A stretch of DNA of 64,000 bases from Amycolatopsis thermoflava N1165. Lineage in GTDB: Bacteria > Actinomycetota > Actinomycetes > Mycobacteriales > Pseudonocardiaceae. Both the position numbers and the translations under genes were made by a program. The stretch lies in NCBI RefSeq assembly GCF_000473265.1, contig NZ_KI421511.1, positions 429,979 to 493,978 of the forward strand. The letters are read 5' to 3'. How positions within the stretch are numbered: the first letter of the stretch is position 1; each line of letters begins with the position of its first letter. This document shows, in pieces, positions 51,615 through 59,737 of this stretch. A model generated the notes under the pieces. That model had not been told where the DNA came from. It searched no databases and saw only the letters and a program-made list of their open reading frames with translations.

Positions 51615-52633
51615 GGGCAGCGGGCGGTGACGTAGCAGGCGAGCGCGGGTTCGGACGGCACCCGGTGCGCGGCGACGGTCAGTTGCGCCGTGACCTGCGC
51701 GGTCAGCGTCGCGAAGGTGAGCGGGCCGGTCACCGGGTGCGCTCCGGGCATCAGCAGGCGGCCGCAGACCGACCGCTCGATCCGAGCGGGGTCCGCCGGG
51801 CCCGGGTGGGTCAGCGCGTCGATCGCCAGCGCGGACGTGACGGGGTCCAGGGTGCCGATGAGCAGGTGTTCGGGGACGGCCAGCGGGCAGACCTCCTGGA
51901 CGGCGACGTTGGTGATGTTCCCGCCGCCCCCGTGCAGGGAGGAGGTGCCGTTGTCGTCCAGGTTGGGCTGCACGAACTCGTCCGTGCGCGAATAGATCTC
52001 GGTGTAGCTGATGCCGGGAAAGGTCTCCTGGCCGGAGTTGAGCGCCTTCACGAACTCCGAGTTCGCTCGCTGCTGCCACAGCGCCGGAGCGCAGTCGGGG
52101 ACGCACAACGCGGGGACGACCACCGAACCGTGGTTGGTGCCCGCCATCCCGATCACGTCGTCGACCATGTGCCGCGTGTCGGGCCAGAACCGCAGCGACC
52201 AGCGCATGATCATCCCACCCTGGCTGTGTCCCATCACGGCAATGGGGCGCCCGGCGAGCTTGTACATCTCCCGGATGGCGTAGGTGACGTACTGGGCCCG
52301 AACCTGCAGGTCGCCCATGTTGTAGCGATCCACCGGCGAATCCGACGTGCAGTACGGGATACCGAGCTGCCGGAACAGCCGCTCGTAGGTGAAGCCGAAG
52401 TTCTGTTCGCTGTCGACGGTCGTGGCAGGCGTGAGCAGGACCGGTTCGCGCGTGGCGTTGCGGACGTCGGCGGTGCAGTTGAGGCTGTCCGCCAGGCGGG
52501 GCGCGGTCAACGCCGGTCCTGGCCGGTCCACCGGCGCGTAGGCGTCGGCGCCGGCAACGCCACTCCAGCCGGTGACGGCGAGGAGGATAGCGGCGGCGAC
52601 GGCGAGCAGGCGGTGCCGAATCGGGCTGCGCAT
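51611..52633 (-). CDS. secreted lipase/esterase
   Basis: A 340-residue alpha/beta hydrolase. Residues 1-29 are a signal peptide (RHRLLAVAAAILLAVTGWSGVAGADA). The nucleophile elbow is VMGHSQGGMIMRW (Ser in G-H-S-Q-G), with GMAGTNHGSVV downstream, as in class-2-type lipases related to Candida antarctica lipase B. Several cysteines suggest disulfides. ATG 52633 is chosen since the signal peptide begins there. Extracellular lipid or ester hydrolysis; followed by its coupled TetR regulator. Confidence 0.87.
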   Translation of the reverse strand: MRSPIRHRLLAVAAAILLAVTGWSGVAGADAYAPVDRPGPALTAPRLADSLNCTADVRNATREPVLLTPATTVDSEQNFGFTYERLFRQLGIPYCTSDSPVDRYNMGDLQVRAQYVTYAIREMYKLAGRPIAVMGHSQGGMIMRWSLRFWPDTRHMVDDVIGMAGTNHGSVVVPALCVPDCAPALWQQRANSEFVKALNSGQETFPGISYTEIYSRTDEFVQPNLDDNGTSSLHGGGGNITNVAVQEVCPLAVPEHLLIGTLDPVTSALAIDALTHPGPADPARIERSVCGRLLMPGAHPVTGPLTFATLTAQVTAQLTVAAHRVPSEPALACYVTARCP

Positions 52634-52672
52634 GGGAATTCCTTCCGGCCGGTGCCGCCTCGTCGCGACGCC

Positions 52673-52703
52673 GGATGCAACTAAAACACGAAACGTTGCA
52701 TCC
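52673..52703. promoter_or_regulatory. candidate QsdR-type operator of the lipase operon
   Basis: Perfect inverted repeat GGATGCAAC-13-GTTGCATCC, about 40 bp ahead of the lipase start, with an A-rich spacer unusual for this region. Probable site of the TetR regulator encoded downstream of the lipase. Confidence 0.55.
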
Positions 52704-52773
52704 AGCAAGACGGCGGGATCGGCGCCGGGGGAGGGGCACCGGGAACCCATCGGGGTGCTCGTGCGTTGGCAGT

Positions 52774-52791
52774 ACCTACGGGACCGTAGGT
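52774..52791. promoter_or_regulatory. palindrome at the desaturase promoter
   Basis: Perfect palindrome ACCTACGG-GA-CCGTAGGT. It overlaps TTGGCA (52766-52771) and TAGGTT (52787-52792), candidate promoter elements of the acyl-ACP desaturase gene, though their 15-bp spacing is short. The repressor is unknown; a lipid-responsive TetR is a fair guess. Confidence 0.5.
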
Positions 52792-52836
52792 TACGGATTC
52801 GTAGGTTCCTGCCCCTGGCTCCCGAAGGACGTGCGC

Positions 52837-53778
52837 ATGACGCTTTCCGACACCACCCGCCTGATGTACGACCTCGAGGGGACGGTCGAAGAGAACCTCA
52901 ACCGCCACCTCGCCGCGGCCCAGGACTGGATGCCGCACGAGTTCGTGCCCTGGAGCGAGGGCCGGAACTTCGCGGATCTGGGTGGCGAGGCGTGGGACCC
53001 GGAGCAGTCGCGCGTGTCACCGGTGGCGCGGACGGCCCTGGAGGTCAACCTGCTGACCGAGGACAACTTGCCCAGCTACCACCGGGAAATCGAGCGCGCG
53101 TTCGGCCGGGACGGGGCGTGGGGGACCTGGGTGCACCGCTGGACCGCGGAGGAGGGCAGGCACGGCATCTGCATCCGCGACTACCTGCTGGTGACCCGCG
53201 CCGTCGACCCGGTGGAGCTGGAGCGGATGCGCATGGAAACCATGCAGGCCGGCTACGACAGCGGGGACAAGCCGTTGCTGCGGGTGTGCGCTTACGTGTC
53301 GTTCCAGGAACTCGCGACGCGGCTCTCGCACCGCAACACCGGCCGCTACACCCAGGACCCGCTGGCGGAGAAACTGCTGGCCAGGGTTTCCACGGACGAG
53401 AACCTGCACATGGTGTTCTACCGCAACCTGGTGAAGGCGGCCCTGGAGATCACGCCGGACGCGATGATGCGCGCGATCACCGACGAGGTGCTCGACTTCG
53501 CGATGCCCGGCGCGGTGATCCCGAGCTTCGCGCGCAAGGCCGCGCTGATCGCCAAGGCCGGGATCTACGACCTGCGCATCCACCACGACGACGTGGTGAT
53601 GCCGCTGCTGCGGTACTGGAAGGTCTTCGAGCTGGAAGGCCTGGGTCAGGTCGGCGAGACCGCCCGCGACGAGCTCGCCGCATTCCTCAAGGGACTCGAC
53701 GCGCAGGCGTCCCGCTTCGAGGACCGCCGCGCAGCCGCCCTCGCCCGCGACGCCGCACGCGAGCGCCCGCTCGCCTGA
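52837..53778 (+). CDS. acyl-ACP desaturase (DesA-type diiron enzyme)
   Basis: A 313-residue ferritin-like desaturase. Diiron ligands are visible as TEDNLPSYHR (Glu75 region), TAEEGRHG (Glu105/Glu106 and His109) and, near residue 190, STDENLHM (Glu and His). This is the mycobacterial DesA1/DesA2 and plant stearoyl-ACP desaturase family, which introduces a double bond into acyl chains on acyl carrier protein using oxygen. Length is somewhat below plant enzymes, as in actinobacteria. ATG 52837 follows GAAGGAC. A stand-alone gene behind a palindromic promoter. Confidence 0.9.
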   Translation: MTLSDTTRLMYDLEGTVEENLNRHLAAAQDWMPHEFVPWSEGRNFADLGGEAWDPEQSRVSPVARTALEVNLLTEDNLPSYHREIERAFGRDGAWGTWVHRWTAEEGRHGICIRDYLLVTRAVDPVELERMRMETMQAGYDSGDKPLLRVCAYVSFQELATRLSHRNTGRYTQDPLAEKLLARVSTDENLHMVFYRNLVKAALEITPDAMMRAITDEVLDFAMPGAVIPSFARKAALIAKAGIYDLRIHHDDVVMPLLRYWKVFELEGLGQVGETARDELAAFLKGLDAQASRFEDRRAAALARDAARERPLA

Positions 53779-53930
53779 CTCCCGGCTCGACGTCCGCCGC
53801 CTGGGATCGGCCGTGACCGCGAAGTCCGGCACCTTGTGGATTGGGGGTGCGCCCAACCGCGGTGACAGGGGGACAAGATGGGCCACCTTCACCGCTCGCC
53901 GGGGGGTCGGCACCGGGCAGAATCGCGGGC

Positions 53931-54797
53931 ATGAGCGCCATGAAGAGCAGCGAGCTGGCGGAGTTCCTGCGGACCTGCCGGTCCCGGGTCAGCCCCGAGG
54001 AGCTGGGCCTGGACGGCTCGGCGCGGCGGCGGGTGCCCGGGTTGCGGCGTGAGGAGCTGGCGCAGCTGGCCGGGGTGAGCGTGGACTACTACACGCGCCT
54101 GGAGCAGGGCCGCAGCCGCAGCGCTTCGGCCGAGGTGCTGGACGCCCTGGCGGCCGCGCTGCGGCTGAACGACGCCGAGCGCCAGCACCTGATGGACCTG
54201 GGCCGCCCGGAGCGCGCGGTGCGCAAGCGGCGCGCCCGGCCGCAGCGGGTGGACCCGGCCACGCTGCGGCTGGTGGAGATGCTGGACGAGGTGCACTCGC
54301 CGGCGTTCGTGCTCGGGCGGCGGCTCGACGTGCTGGCCCACAACCGGCTCGCGGGGCTTCTGATCACCGAGTTCCGGGCGCTGCCCGCGGCCGACCGCAA
54401 CCAGGCGCGGTTCGTGTTCTTCGACCCGCACGCCCGCGAGCTGTACCAGGACTGGGAGGCCGTCGCCGCGGACACGGTCGCCATGCTGCGCCTGGACGCC
54501 GGCCGCTACCCGGACGACCCCCAGCTGTCGGCGTTGATCGGTGAGCTGTCCATCCACTCCGAACATTTCCGGAAGTGGTGGTCCGACCACAAGGTGCACC
54601 GGCGCACCACCGGTTCCAAGGGCTACCACCACCCGCTCGTCGGCGACCTGACCGTGCAGTACCAGGCGCTCCACCCCGCGGGCGACCCGGACCAGATCCT
54701 GTTCGTCTACACGACCGAACCCGGCTCCGCGTCGGAAACCTCGATGCGCCTGCTGGCCAACTGGCACACCAGCGAGCGCGAGCTGCCGGTGCGCTGA
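53931..54797 (+). CDS. XRE/MmyB-type transcriptional regulator
   Basis: A 288-residue regulator: an XRE helix-turn-helix in residues about 10-75 (RRRVPGLRREELAQLAGVSVDYYTRLEQGRSRSASAEVLDALAAAL) followed by an MmyB-like ligand-binding PAS-type domain (SPAFVLGRRLDVLAHN, FVFFDPHARELYQDWEAVA, GSKGYHHPLVGDLTVQYQAL). Such regulators often control adjacent SDR genes; here an SDR remnant follows at 54891. GGGGGACA-type sequence at 53868 upstream resembles the palindrome at 58656. ATG 53940 is an alternative start. Confidence 0.87.
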   Translation: MSAMKSSELAEFLRTCRSRVSPEELGLDGSARRRVPGLRREELAQLAGVSVDYYTRLEQGRSRSASAEVLDALAAALRLNDAERQHLMDLGRPERAVRKRRARPQRVDPATLRLVEMLDEVHSPAFVLGRRLDVLAHNRLAGLLITEFRALPAADRNQARFVFFDPHARELYQDWEAVAADTVAMLRLDAGRYPDDPQLSALIGELSIHSEHFRKWWSDHKVHRRTTGSKGYHHPLVGDLTVQYQALHPAGDPDQILFVYTTEPGSASETSMRLLANWHTSERELPVR

Positions 54798-54890
54798 CCC
54801 CCGTTTCCGTTGGGTGGCCCGGTTTTTCCCCCGATGAACCGGGCTGGGCAACAGCCCCTGCGGTGCCCCGGATCTTGATTGGCTGGACGC

Positions 54891-55067
54891 ATGAACCGCG
54901 ACACCATCGTCCTCACCGGCGCCACCAGCGGCATCGGCCGGGCCGCCGCCCACCTCTCCGCCTGCTGGAGGCCAAGCGGCACGAGCTGGCCGGCCTCATC
55001 GCGTCGGGCTCACCCCCTGAGCTCACAGAGTGTCCGGCACCTCGCGCACCGCGCCCTTGTCCGCTGA
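54891..55067 (+). pseudogene. SDR gene remnant
   Basis: The start MNRDTIVLTGATSGIGRAAA is a perfect SDR N-terminus with TGxxxGIG, but after about 22 codons the reading continues in a different composition (frame shifted LLEAKRHELAGL-like text) and runs to a stop inside the 3' end of ilvD. This looks like an SDR gene that lost its body by deletion, leaving the nucleotide-binding start. It directly follows an MmyB-type regulator, which often sits beside an SDR gene. Probably non-functional. Confidence 0.6.
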
Positions 55068-56858
55068 CAGGGCCATCGCGGCGTAGGCTCGTAGCGCTGT
55101 GGACACCGTGCGCTCCCGATTCCGGGGCCGGAACGTCGCGCGGGCCCGGCGTTCGGCGAGCACCTCCTCGGGCACGTCCAGATGCAACGTCCGGTTGGGG
55201 ATGTCGATGACGATCCGGTCGCCGTCCTCGACCAGGGCTATCGTGCCGCCCGCGGCGGCCTCCGGCGAGACGTGCCCGATCGACAGGCCCGAGGTGCCGC
55301 CCGAGAACCGGCCGTCCGTGACCATCGCGCAGTCCTTGCCGAGGCCGCGCCCCTTCAGGTACGCCGTCGGGTACAGCATCTCCTGCATCCCGGGGCCGCC
55401 ACGCGGGCCCTCGTACCGCACCACCACGACGTCGCCAGGCTGCACACGCCCGGCCAGGATCGCCTCGGCGGCCTCCTCCTGCGACTCGGTCACCACGGCC
55501 CGCCCGGCGAAGGTCAGGATCGCGGAGTCCACGCCCGCCGTCTTGACCACGCAGCCGTCCTCGGCGAGGTTCCCGCGCAGCACCGCCAGCCCGCCGTCCG
55601 CCGAATAGGCGTGGGCGACGTCGCGGATGCAGCCGCCCGCGGCGTCCAGATCCAGGTCGTGCCAGCGTTCCGACTGCGAGAACGCCTCGGCCGAGCGACG
55701 GCAGCCCGGCGCGGCGTGGAACAGCTCCACCGCCTCCGGGGAGGGCGAGCCGCCACGGACGTCCCAGGTCTTGAGCCACTCGGCGAGCGAGCCGGCGTGC
55801 ACGCTGCGCACGTCCTCGTGCAGGTGCCCGGCGCGGTGCAGCTCGCCGAGGATCGCCGGGATACCGCCGGCCCGGTGCACGTCCTCCATCAGGTAGCTGC
55901 CGTTGGGAGCCACCTTGCACAGGCAGGGCACCTCGCGGGACCGGCGCTCGATGTCGTGCAGTGTGCAGTCCAGCCCGGCCTCGTGCGCGGCGGCCAGCAG
56001 GTGCAGGACGGTGTTGGTCGATCCGCCCATCGCCAGGTCCAGCGCCATCGCGTTGTCGAAGGCCGCGTGTGAGGCGATCGCCCGCGGCAGCACGCCTTCG
56101 TCGCCGGAGTCGTAGTAGCGGTGCGCCAACTCCACCACCGTGCGCCCGGCCTGCTCGTAGAGGGCGCGGCGCGCAGTGTGCGTCGCAAGCACCGAGCCGT
56201 TGCCCGGCAAGGCCAGCCCCAGAGCCTCGGTGAGGCAGTTCATCGAGTTCGCGGTGAACATCCCCGAGCAGGAGCCGCAGGTCGGGCACGCGGCCTCTTC
56301 GATGCGGGCGATGTCGGCGTCCGACACCGAGCCGGCGACCGCGTCGGACATCGCGGAGACCAGGTGCAGGCGGGTGCGCACCGTGCCGTCGACGAGCACC
56401 GCGGTGCCGCCCTCCATCGGGCCGCCGGAGACGAACACCGTCGGGATGTTCAGGCGCAGCGCGGCCATCAGCATGCCGGGGGTGATCTTGTCGCAGTTGG
56501 AGATGCACACCAGCGCGTCGGCGCGGTGGGCCTGCACCATGTACTCGACCGAGTCGGCGATCAGGTCGCGCGAAGGCAGCGAGTACAGCATCCCCTCGTG
56601 GCCCATGGCGATGCCGTCGTCGACGGCGATCGTGTTGAACTCGCGCGGGATGCCGCCGGCCTCGCGGATCGCCTCGGACACGATCCGGCCGACCGGCTGG
56701 AGGTGGACGTGGCCGGGCACGAACTCGGTGAAGCTGTTGGCGACGGCCACGATCGGCTTGCCGAAGTCCTCCCGGGCCACCCCGGCGGCGCGCAGCAGCG
56801 CGCGGGCGCCGGCCATGTTGCGTCCGTGTGTGACAGTGCGTGATCGCAGTTCGGGCAT
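55023..56858 (-). CDS. ilvD: dihydroxy-acid dehydratase
   Basis: A 611-residue Fe-S enzyme that dehydrates 2,3-dihydroxy-isovalerate and -methylvalerate in valine and isoleucine synthesis. Cluster-ligand regions [13 protein letters not shown] and [20 protein letters not shown] are intact, as are [20 protein letters not shown] and the C-terminal [19 protein letters not shown]. Length matches E. coli-type IlvD (about 615). ATG 56858 is supported by [18 protein letters not shown]. It is divergent from an MmyB-type regulator gene. No other ilv genes lie in the window. Confidence 0.95.
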   Translation of the reverse strand: MPELRSRTVTHGRNMAGARALLRAAGVAREDFGKPIVAVANSFTEFVPGHVHLQPVGRIVSEAIREAGGIPREFNTIAVDDGIAMGHEGMLYSLPSRDLIADSVEYMVQAHRADALVCISNCDKITPGMLMAALRLNIPTVFVSGGPMEGGTAVLVDGTVRTRLHLVSAMSDAVAGSVSDADIARIEEAACPTCGSCSGMFTANSMNCLTEALGLALPGNGSVLATHTARRALYEQAGRTVVELAHRYYDSGDEGVLPRAIASHAAFDNAMALDLAMGGSTNTVLHLLAAAHEAGLDCTLHDIERRSREVPCLCKVAPNGSYLMEDVHRAGGIPAILGELHRAGHLHEDVRSVHAGSLAEWLKTWDVRGGSPSPEAVELFHAAPGCRRSAEAFSQSERWHDLDLDAAGGCIRDVAHAYSADGGLAVLRGNLAEDGCVVKTAGVDSAILTFAGRAVVTESQEEAAEAILAGRVQPGDVVVVRYEGPRGGPGMQEMLYPTAYLKGRGLGKDCAMVTDGRFSGGTSGLSIGHVSPEAAAGGTIALVEDGDRIVIDIPNRTLHLDVPEEVLAERRARATFRPRNRERTVSTALRAYAAMALSADKGAVREVPDTL

Positions 56859-56902
56859 GCGCTCACGATGCCCGCGCCGCGCGGCGAAGCGAAGACGGTG
56901 CG

Positions 56903-56929
56903 AACACTAGTAGTGGCACCACTAGTGTT
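56903..56929. promoter_or_regulatory. operator between ilvD and the MmyB-type regulator gene
   Basis: Perfect inverted repeat AACACTAGT-9-ACTAGTGTT, five bases before the regulator's GTG start and 45 bp from ilvD. SpeI-like CTAGT is rare in such GC-rich DNA, which makes the element conspicuous. Likely autoregulatory. Confidence 0.6.
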
Positions 56930-56934
56930 GCGGG

Positions 56935-57756
56935 GTGACCATGCGTGCGCTCGGTGAGTTCCTGCGCGACCGGCGGACCCGGCTCGTGCGGGCCGACCTC
57001 GACCTGCCCCCGGTCGGCCGCAACCGGACCACCGGGCTGCGCCGCGAGGAGGTCGCCTACCTCTCCGGGGTCAGCGTCACCTGGTACACCTGGCTCGAAC
57101 AGGGCCGCGACATCAACCCCTCGCGTGAGGTCCTCGACGCCATCGCCCGCACGCTGCGGCTGACCGGCGCCGAGCACGCCTACGTGCTCTCGCTGGCCGG
57201 CTACTCGCCGCCGCCGCCGCTCGTCGCGCCGGAGCCCGAGGCCGCGCCGGAACACGTGCAGCGCCTGCTCGACGCGCTCGCACAGTCGCCCGCCTACGCG
57301 GTGGCCCCGGACTGGCAGATCACCGGCTGGAACGCCGCCTACGCGGCGCTCTACCCGAACGTCGCGACCGTGCCGGCGCCGGACCGCAACCTGTTGTGGC
57401 TGGTGTTCACCGACCCGTACGTGCGGCAGCTGCTGCCGGACTGGGAGGTCACCAGCCGCCGGTTCCTCGCCGAGTTCCGGGCCGAAGCCGGGCCCCGGCT
57501 GGGGGAGTTCGGTTACCTGATCGACCGGCTGCGGGCGGCCAGCGACCACTTCCGGGCGGGCTGGGAGAGCCTCGGCGTCGAGCGGTTCGCCTCCCGCGAG
57601 CGCCTGTTCCGGCACCCGGTGGCAGGCGAGCTGCTGCTGGAACACCACCAGCTCACGCCCCAGGACCACCCCGGCCTGCACCTGGTGGTCTACACGCCGG
57701 TGCGGGAGGCCGACGCCGCGGCGTTGCGGCGGCTGCTCGGCGCGCCGTCCGAATAG
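56935..57756 (+). CDS. XRE/MmyB-type transcriptional regulator
   Basis: A 273-residue regulator of the same family as 53931-54797. HTH: TTGLRREEVAYLSGVSVTWYTWLEQGRDINPSREVLDAIARTL (residues about 30-72). Ligand domain: SPAYAVAPDWQITGWNAAYAALYP, LVFTDPYVRQLLPDWEVTSR, ELLLEHHQLTPQDHPGLHLVVYTP. It starts at GTG 56935. An SDR gene follows on the opposite strand past a terminator. Effector probably a small hydrophobic molecule by family. Confidence 0.87.
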   Translation: MTMRALGEFLRDRRTRLVRADLDLPPVGRNRTTGLRREEVAYLSGVSVTWYTWLEQGRDINPSREVLDAIARTLRLTGAEHAYVLSLAGYSPPPPLVAPEPEAAPEHVQRLLDALAQSPAYAVAPDWQITGWNAAYAALYPNVATVPAPDRNLLWLVFTDPYVRQLLPDWEVTSRRFLAEFRAEAGPRLGEFGYLIDRLRAASDHFRAGWESLGVERFASRERLFRHPVAGELLLEHHQLTPQDHPGLHLVVYTPVREADAAALRRLLGAPSE

Positions 57757-57771
57757 GACGGACGGCGCGCC
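57739..57771. terminator. bidirectional terminator
   Basis: Perfect 12-bp stem GGCGCGCCGTCC / GGACGGCGCGCC with a 9-base loop that includes the regulator stop codon; 10 bp from the end of the convergent SDR gene. Confidence 0.75.
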
Positions 57772-57780
57772 CGGAGCCGC

Positions 57781-58557
57781 TCAGATCGCCTGCGCGGTCG
57801 GCAGGATGGTGATCTCGCTGAGGTTGACGTGGCGGGGCACCGCGGCGATGAACGCGATGGTCTCGGCCACGTCCGCCGGGCTCAGGCACTCGATGTCGCG
57901 CAGCAGGTCGGCCATCAGCTTGCTGGCGTCCGGGTCGGTCACGTGGTCGGGCAGCTCGGTATCCACCATGCCCGGCTCGATCGCCGACACCCGCACCATC
58001 TTGCGGCCCAGCTCGACGCGCGCCAGGCGGCTGAAGTGGCTGAGGTAGGCCTTCGTGCCGGAGTAGACGGAGAACTTCTCCAGGATCCTGGTCGCGGCGA
58101 TCGACGAGGTGGTGATCAGGTCCGCGGGCCCGCCCGCAGCCGCCGCGGCGACCAGCTGCGGCACGAACGCGGCGAGGACGTTCATGACCCCGGTGACGTT
58201 CAGGTCGATCTGGCGCTGCCAGTCGTCGACCTTCAGGTCCTCGATCGGCGAGATCAGCTGCACCCCGGCGTTGTTGACGACCAGGTCGGCCCGGCCCAGC
58301 TGATCGGCCACCTGCCCGGCCGCCGCGGCGACGGCGTCCCGGTCGGTGACGTCCAGCGGGAGGGCGAGCGCGGTGCCGCCCGCGGCGGTGATCCGGGCGA
58401 CCAGGCCGTCGAGGTTGTCCTTGCGGCGCGCGGCGACCGCGACCTTCGCCCCCAGCGCGGCGAGCCGTTCCGCGGTGGCGGCCCCGATCCCGCTGCTGGC
58501 GCCGGTGACGACGGCGACGCGGCCGGTGAGCGGGGTTCCGGCGATGACCTGCGACAT
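57781..58557 (-). CDS. short-chain dehydrogenase/reductase (SDR)
   Basis: A 258-residue classical SDR. VAVVTGASSGIGAATAERLA is the NADP motif, with AARRKD pointing to NADPH, LVVNNAGVQL the NNAG motif, TSSIAAT the Ser and YSGTKAYLSH the Tyr-x-x-x-Lys. ATG 58557 is favoured since GTGACGG...-type homology begins with SQVIAGTPLTGRV. Upstream lies the palindrome GGGGGACA-GGA-TGTCCCCC; convergent with an MmyB-type regulator gene. Substrate unknown. Confidence 0.9.
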   Translation of the reverse strand: MSQVIAGTPLTGRVAVVTGASSGIGAATAERLAALGAKVAVAARRKDNLDGLVARITAAGGTALALPLDVTDRDAVAAAAGQVADQLGRADLVVNNAGVQLISPIEDLKVDDWQRQIDLNVTGVMNVLAAFVPQLVAAAAAGGPADLITTSSIAATRILEKFSVYSGTKAYLSHFSRLARVELGRKMVRVSAIEPGMVDTELPDHVTDPDASKLMADLLRDIECLSPADVAETIAFIAAVPRHVNLSEITILPTAQAI

Positions 58558-58655
58558 GACGGTTTTTCCTTTCCGGTTGCGGGTTTTTCGTCCCGATGCC
58601 TTCACACAACCAGTCCGGAAGCCGGAAAAGGGGCCGCACCAACGCCCAGGTGATC

Positions 58656-58674
58656 GGGGGACAGGATGTCCCCC
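58656..58674. promoter_or_regulatory. operator between divergent SDR genes
   Basis: Perfect inverted repeat GGGGGACA-3-TGTCCCCC in the 245-bp region between two divergent SDR genes. GGGGGACAaGATG at 53868-53880, upstream of the other MmyB-type gene, is a near copy of its left half. GTTGGGTGGCCC at 58683-58694 also recurs at 54809-54820. Confidence 0.55.
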
Positions 58675-58802
58675 TCAGCGCGGTTGGGTGGCCCACTCCG
58701 TCCCAGGACGAGCGAGGCCCTTTTCGGCGCCCTTTTCGCTGCTCGGCGCTGGTTGAGTGCGGGGCACAGGCACAACGCCGAAAGCGAAGGAGAAACGAGG
58801 AA

Positions 58803-59636
58803 ATGGCTACTTGGCTGATCACCGGCGCGTCCCGCGGCCTCGGTGCCGAGATCGCCCGCGCGGCACTGGCCGGCGGGGACACGGTGGCGGTCGCGGTCCG
58901 CAACCCGGACCGGCTCCCGGACGACCTCAAGACCGCCGAGCGGGTGTTCCCGGTCGCGCTGGACGTCACCGACACCGCCGCGATCGCCCCCGCGGTGGAG
59001 TCCGTGGTGGACCGGTTCGGCGGGATCGACGTGCTGGTCAACAACGCCGGCCGCGGTCTGCTCGGCGCGCTGGAGGAGATCAGCGACGCCGAGGCGCGCT
59101 CGCTGTTCGACCTCAACGTGTTCGGGCTGATCAACGTCACCCGCGCGGTGCTGCCCTACATGCGCGAAGCGGACGGCGGCAAGCTGGTCCACATCGGATC
59201 CCGCTCCGGTTTCGAGGGCGAGCCCGGGGTGAGCATGTACAGCGCGTCGAAGTTCGCCGTGGCCGGCATCAGCGAGGCCCTGTCGGTCGAACTCGCGCCG
59301 TTCGGGATCCAGAGCATGGTCGTCGAGCCGGGCGTGTTCCGCACCGACTTCCTCGACGCGAGCTCGCTGTCCCTGCCGGAGAACCGGATCGCGGCCTACG
59401 ACGGCACCCCGGCGCACACGACGCTGGACTGGGTCGGCGAGGCCAACCACACGCAGCTGGGCGACCCGGTCCAGGGCGCGGCGCTCATCTACGAGGTCAC
59501 CGGCCAGGAGAAGCTGCCCACCCACCTGCTGCTCGGCCGCGACGCGATCGACCGCTGGCAGGTCAAGGTCGACCGCATCGCCGACGACACCGAGCCGTGG
59601 CGCGCGAAGTCCATCGCGACCGCCCACCAGGACTGA
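58803..59636 (+). CDS. short-chain dehydrogenase/reductase (SDR)
   Basis: A 277-residue classical SDR of the long-loop, oxidoreductase type. WLITGASRGLGAEIARAAL, then LDVTDTAAI and LVNNAGRGLLGALEE, SRSGFEG (Ser) and YSASKFAVAGISEAL (Tyr/Lys) are intact. ATG 58803 follows GAAGGAGAAACGAGG. It is divergent from another SDR gene and followed by a terminator. The C-terminal extension (GQEKLPTHLLLGRDAIDRW) is typical of this subgroup. Substrate unknown. Confidence 0.9.
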   Translation: MATWLITGASRGLGAEIARAALAGGDTVAVAVRNPDRLPDDLKTAERVFPVALDVTDTAAIAPAVESVVDRFGGIDVLVNNAGRGLLGALEEISDAEARSLFDLNVFGLINVTRAVLPYMREADGGKLVHIGSRSGFEGEPGVSMYSASKFAVAGISEALSVELAPFGIQSMVVEPGVFRTDFLDASSLSLPENRIAAYDGTPAHTTLDWVGEANHTQLGDPVQGAALIYEVTGQEKLPTHLLLGRDAIDRWQVKVDRIADDTEPWRAKSIATAHQD

Positions 59637-59644
59637 GGCGGACC

Positions 59645-59682
59645 GCCCCGTGGATTCGTCCGGAACGACCAATCCACGGGGC
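59645..59682 (+). terminator. intrinsic-type terminator of the SDR gene
   Basis: Perfect 12-bp stem GCCCCGTGGATT / AATCCACGGGGC with a 14-base loop, 9 bp after the stop codon. Confidence 0.75.
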
Positions 59683-59737
59683 CGCGTTCGTGCGCGCGAA
59701 CGAACTTTTCCGCCACCGGCGCCGCTACCTTGGCCCG

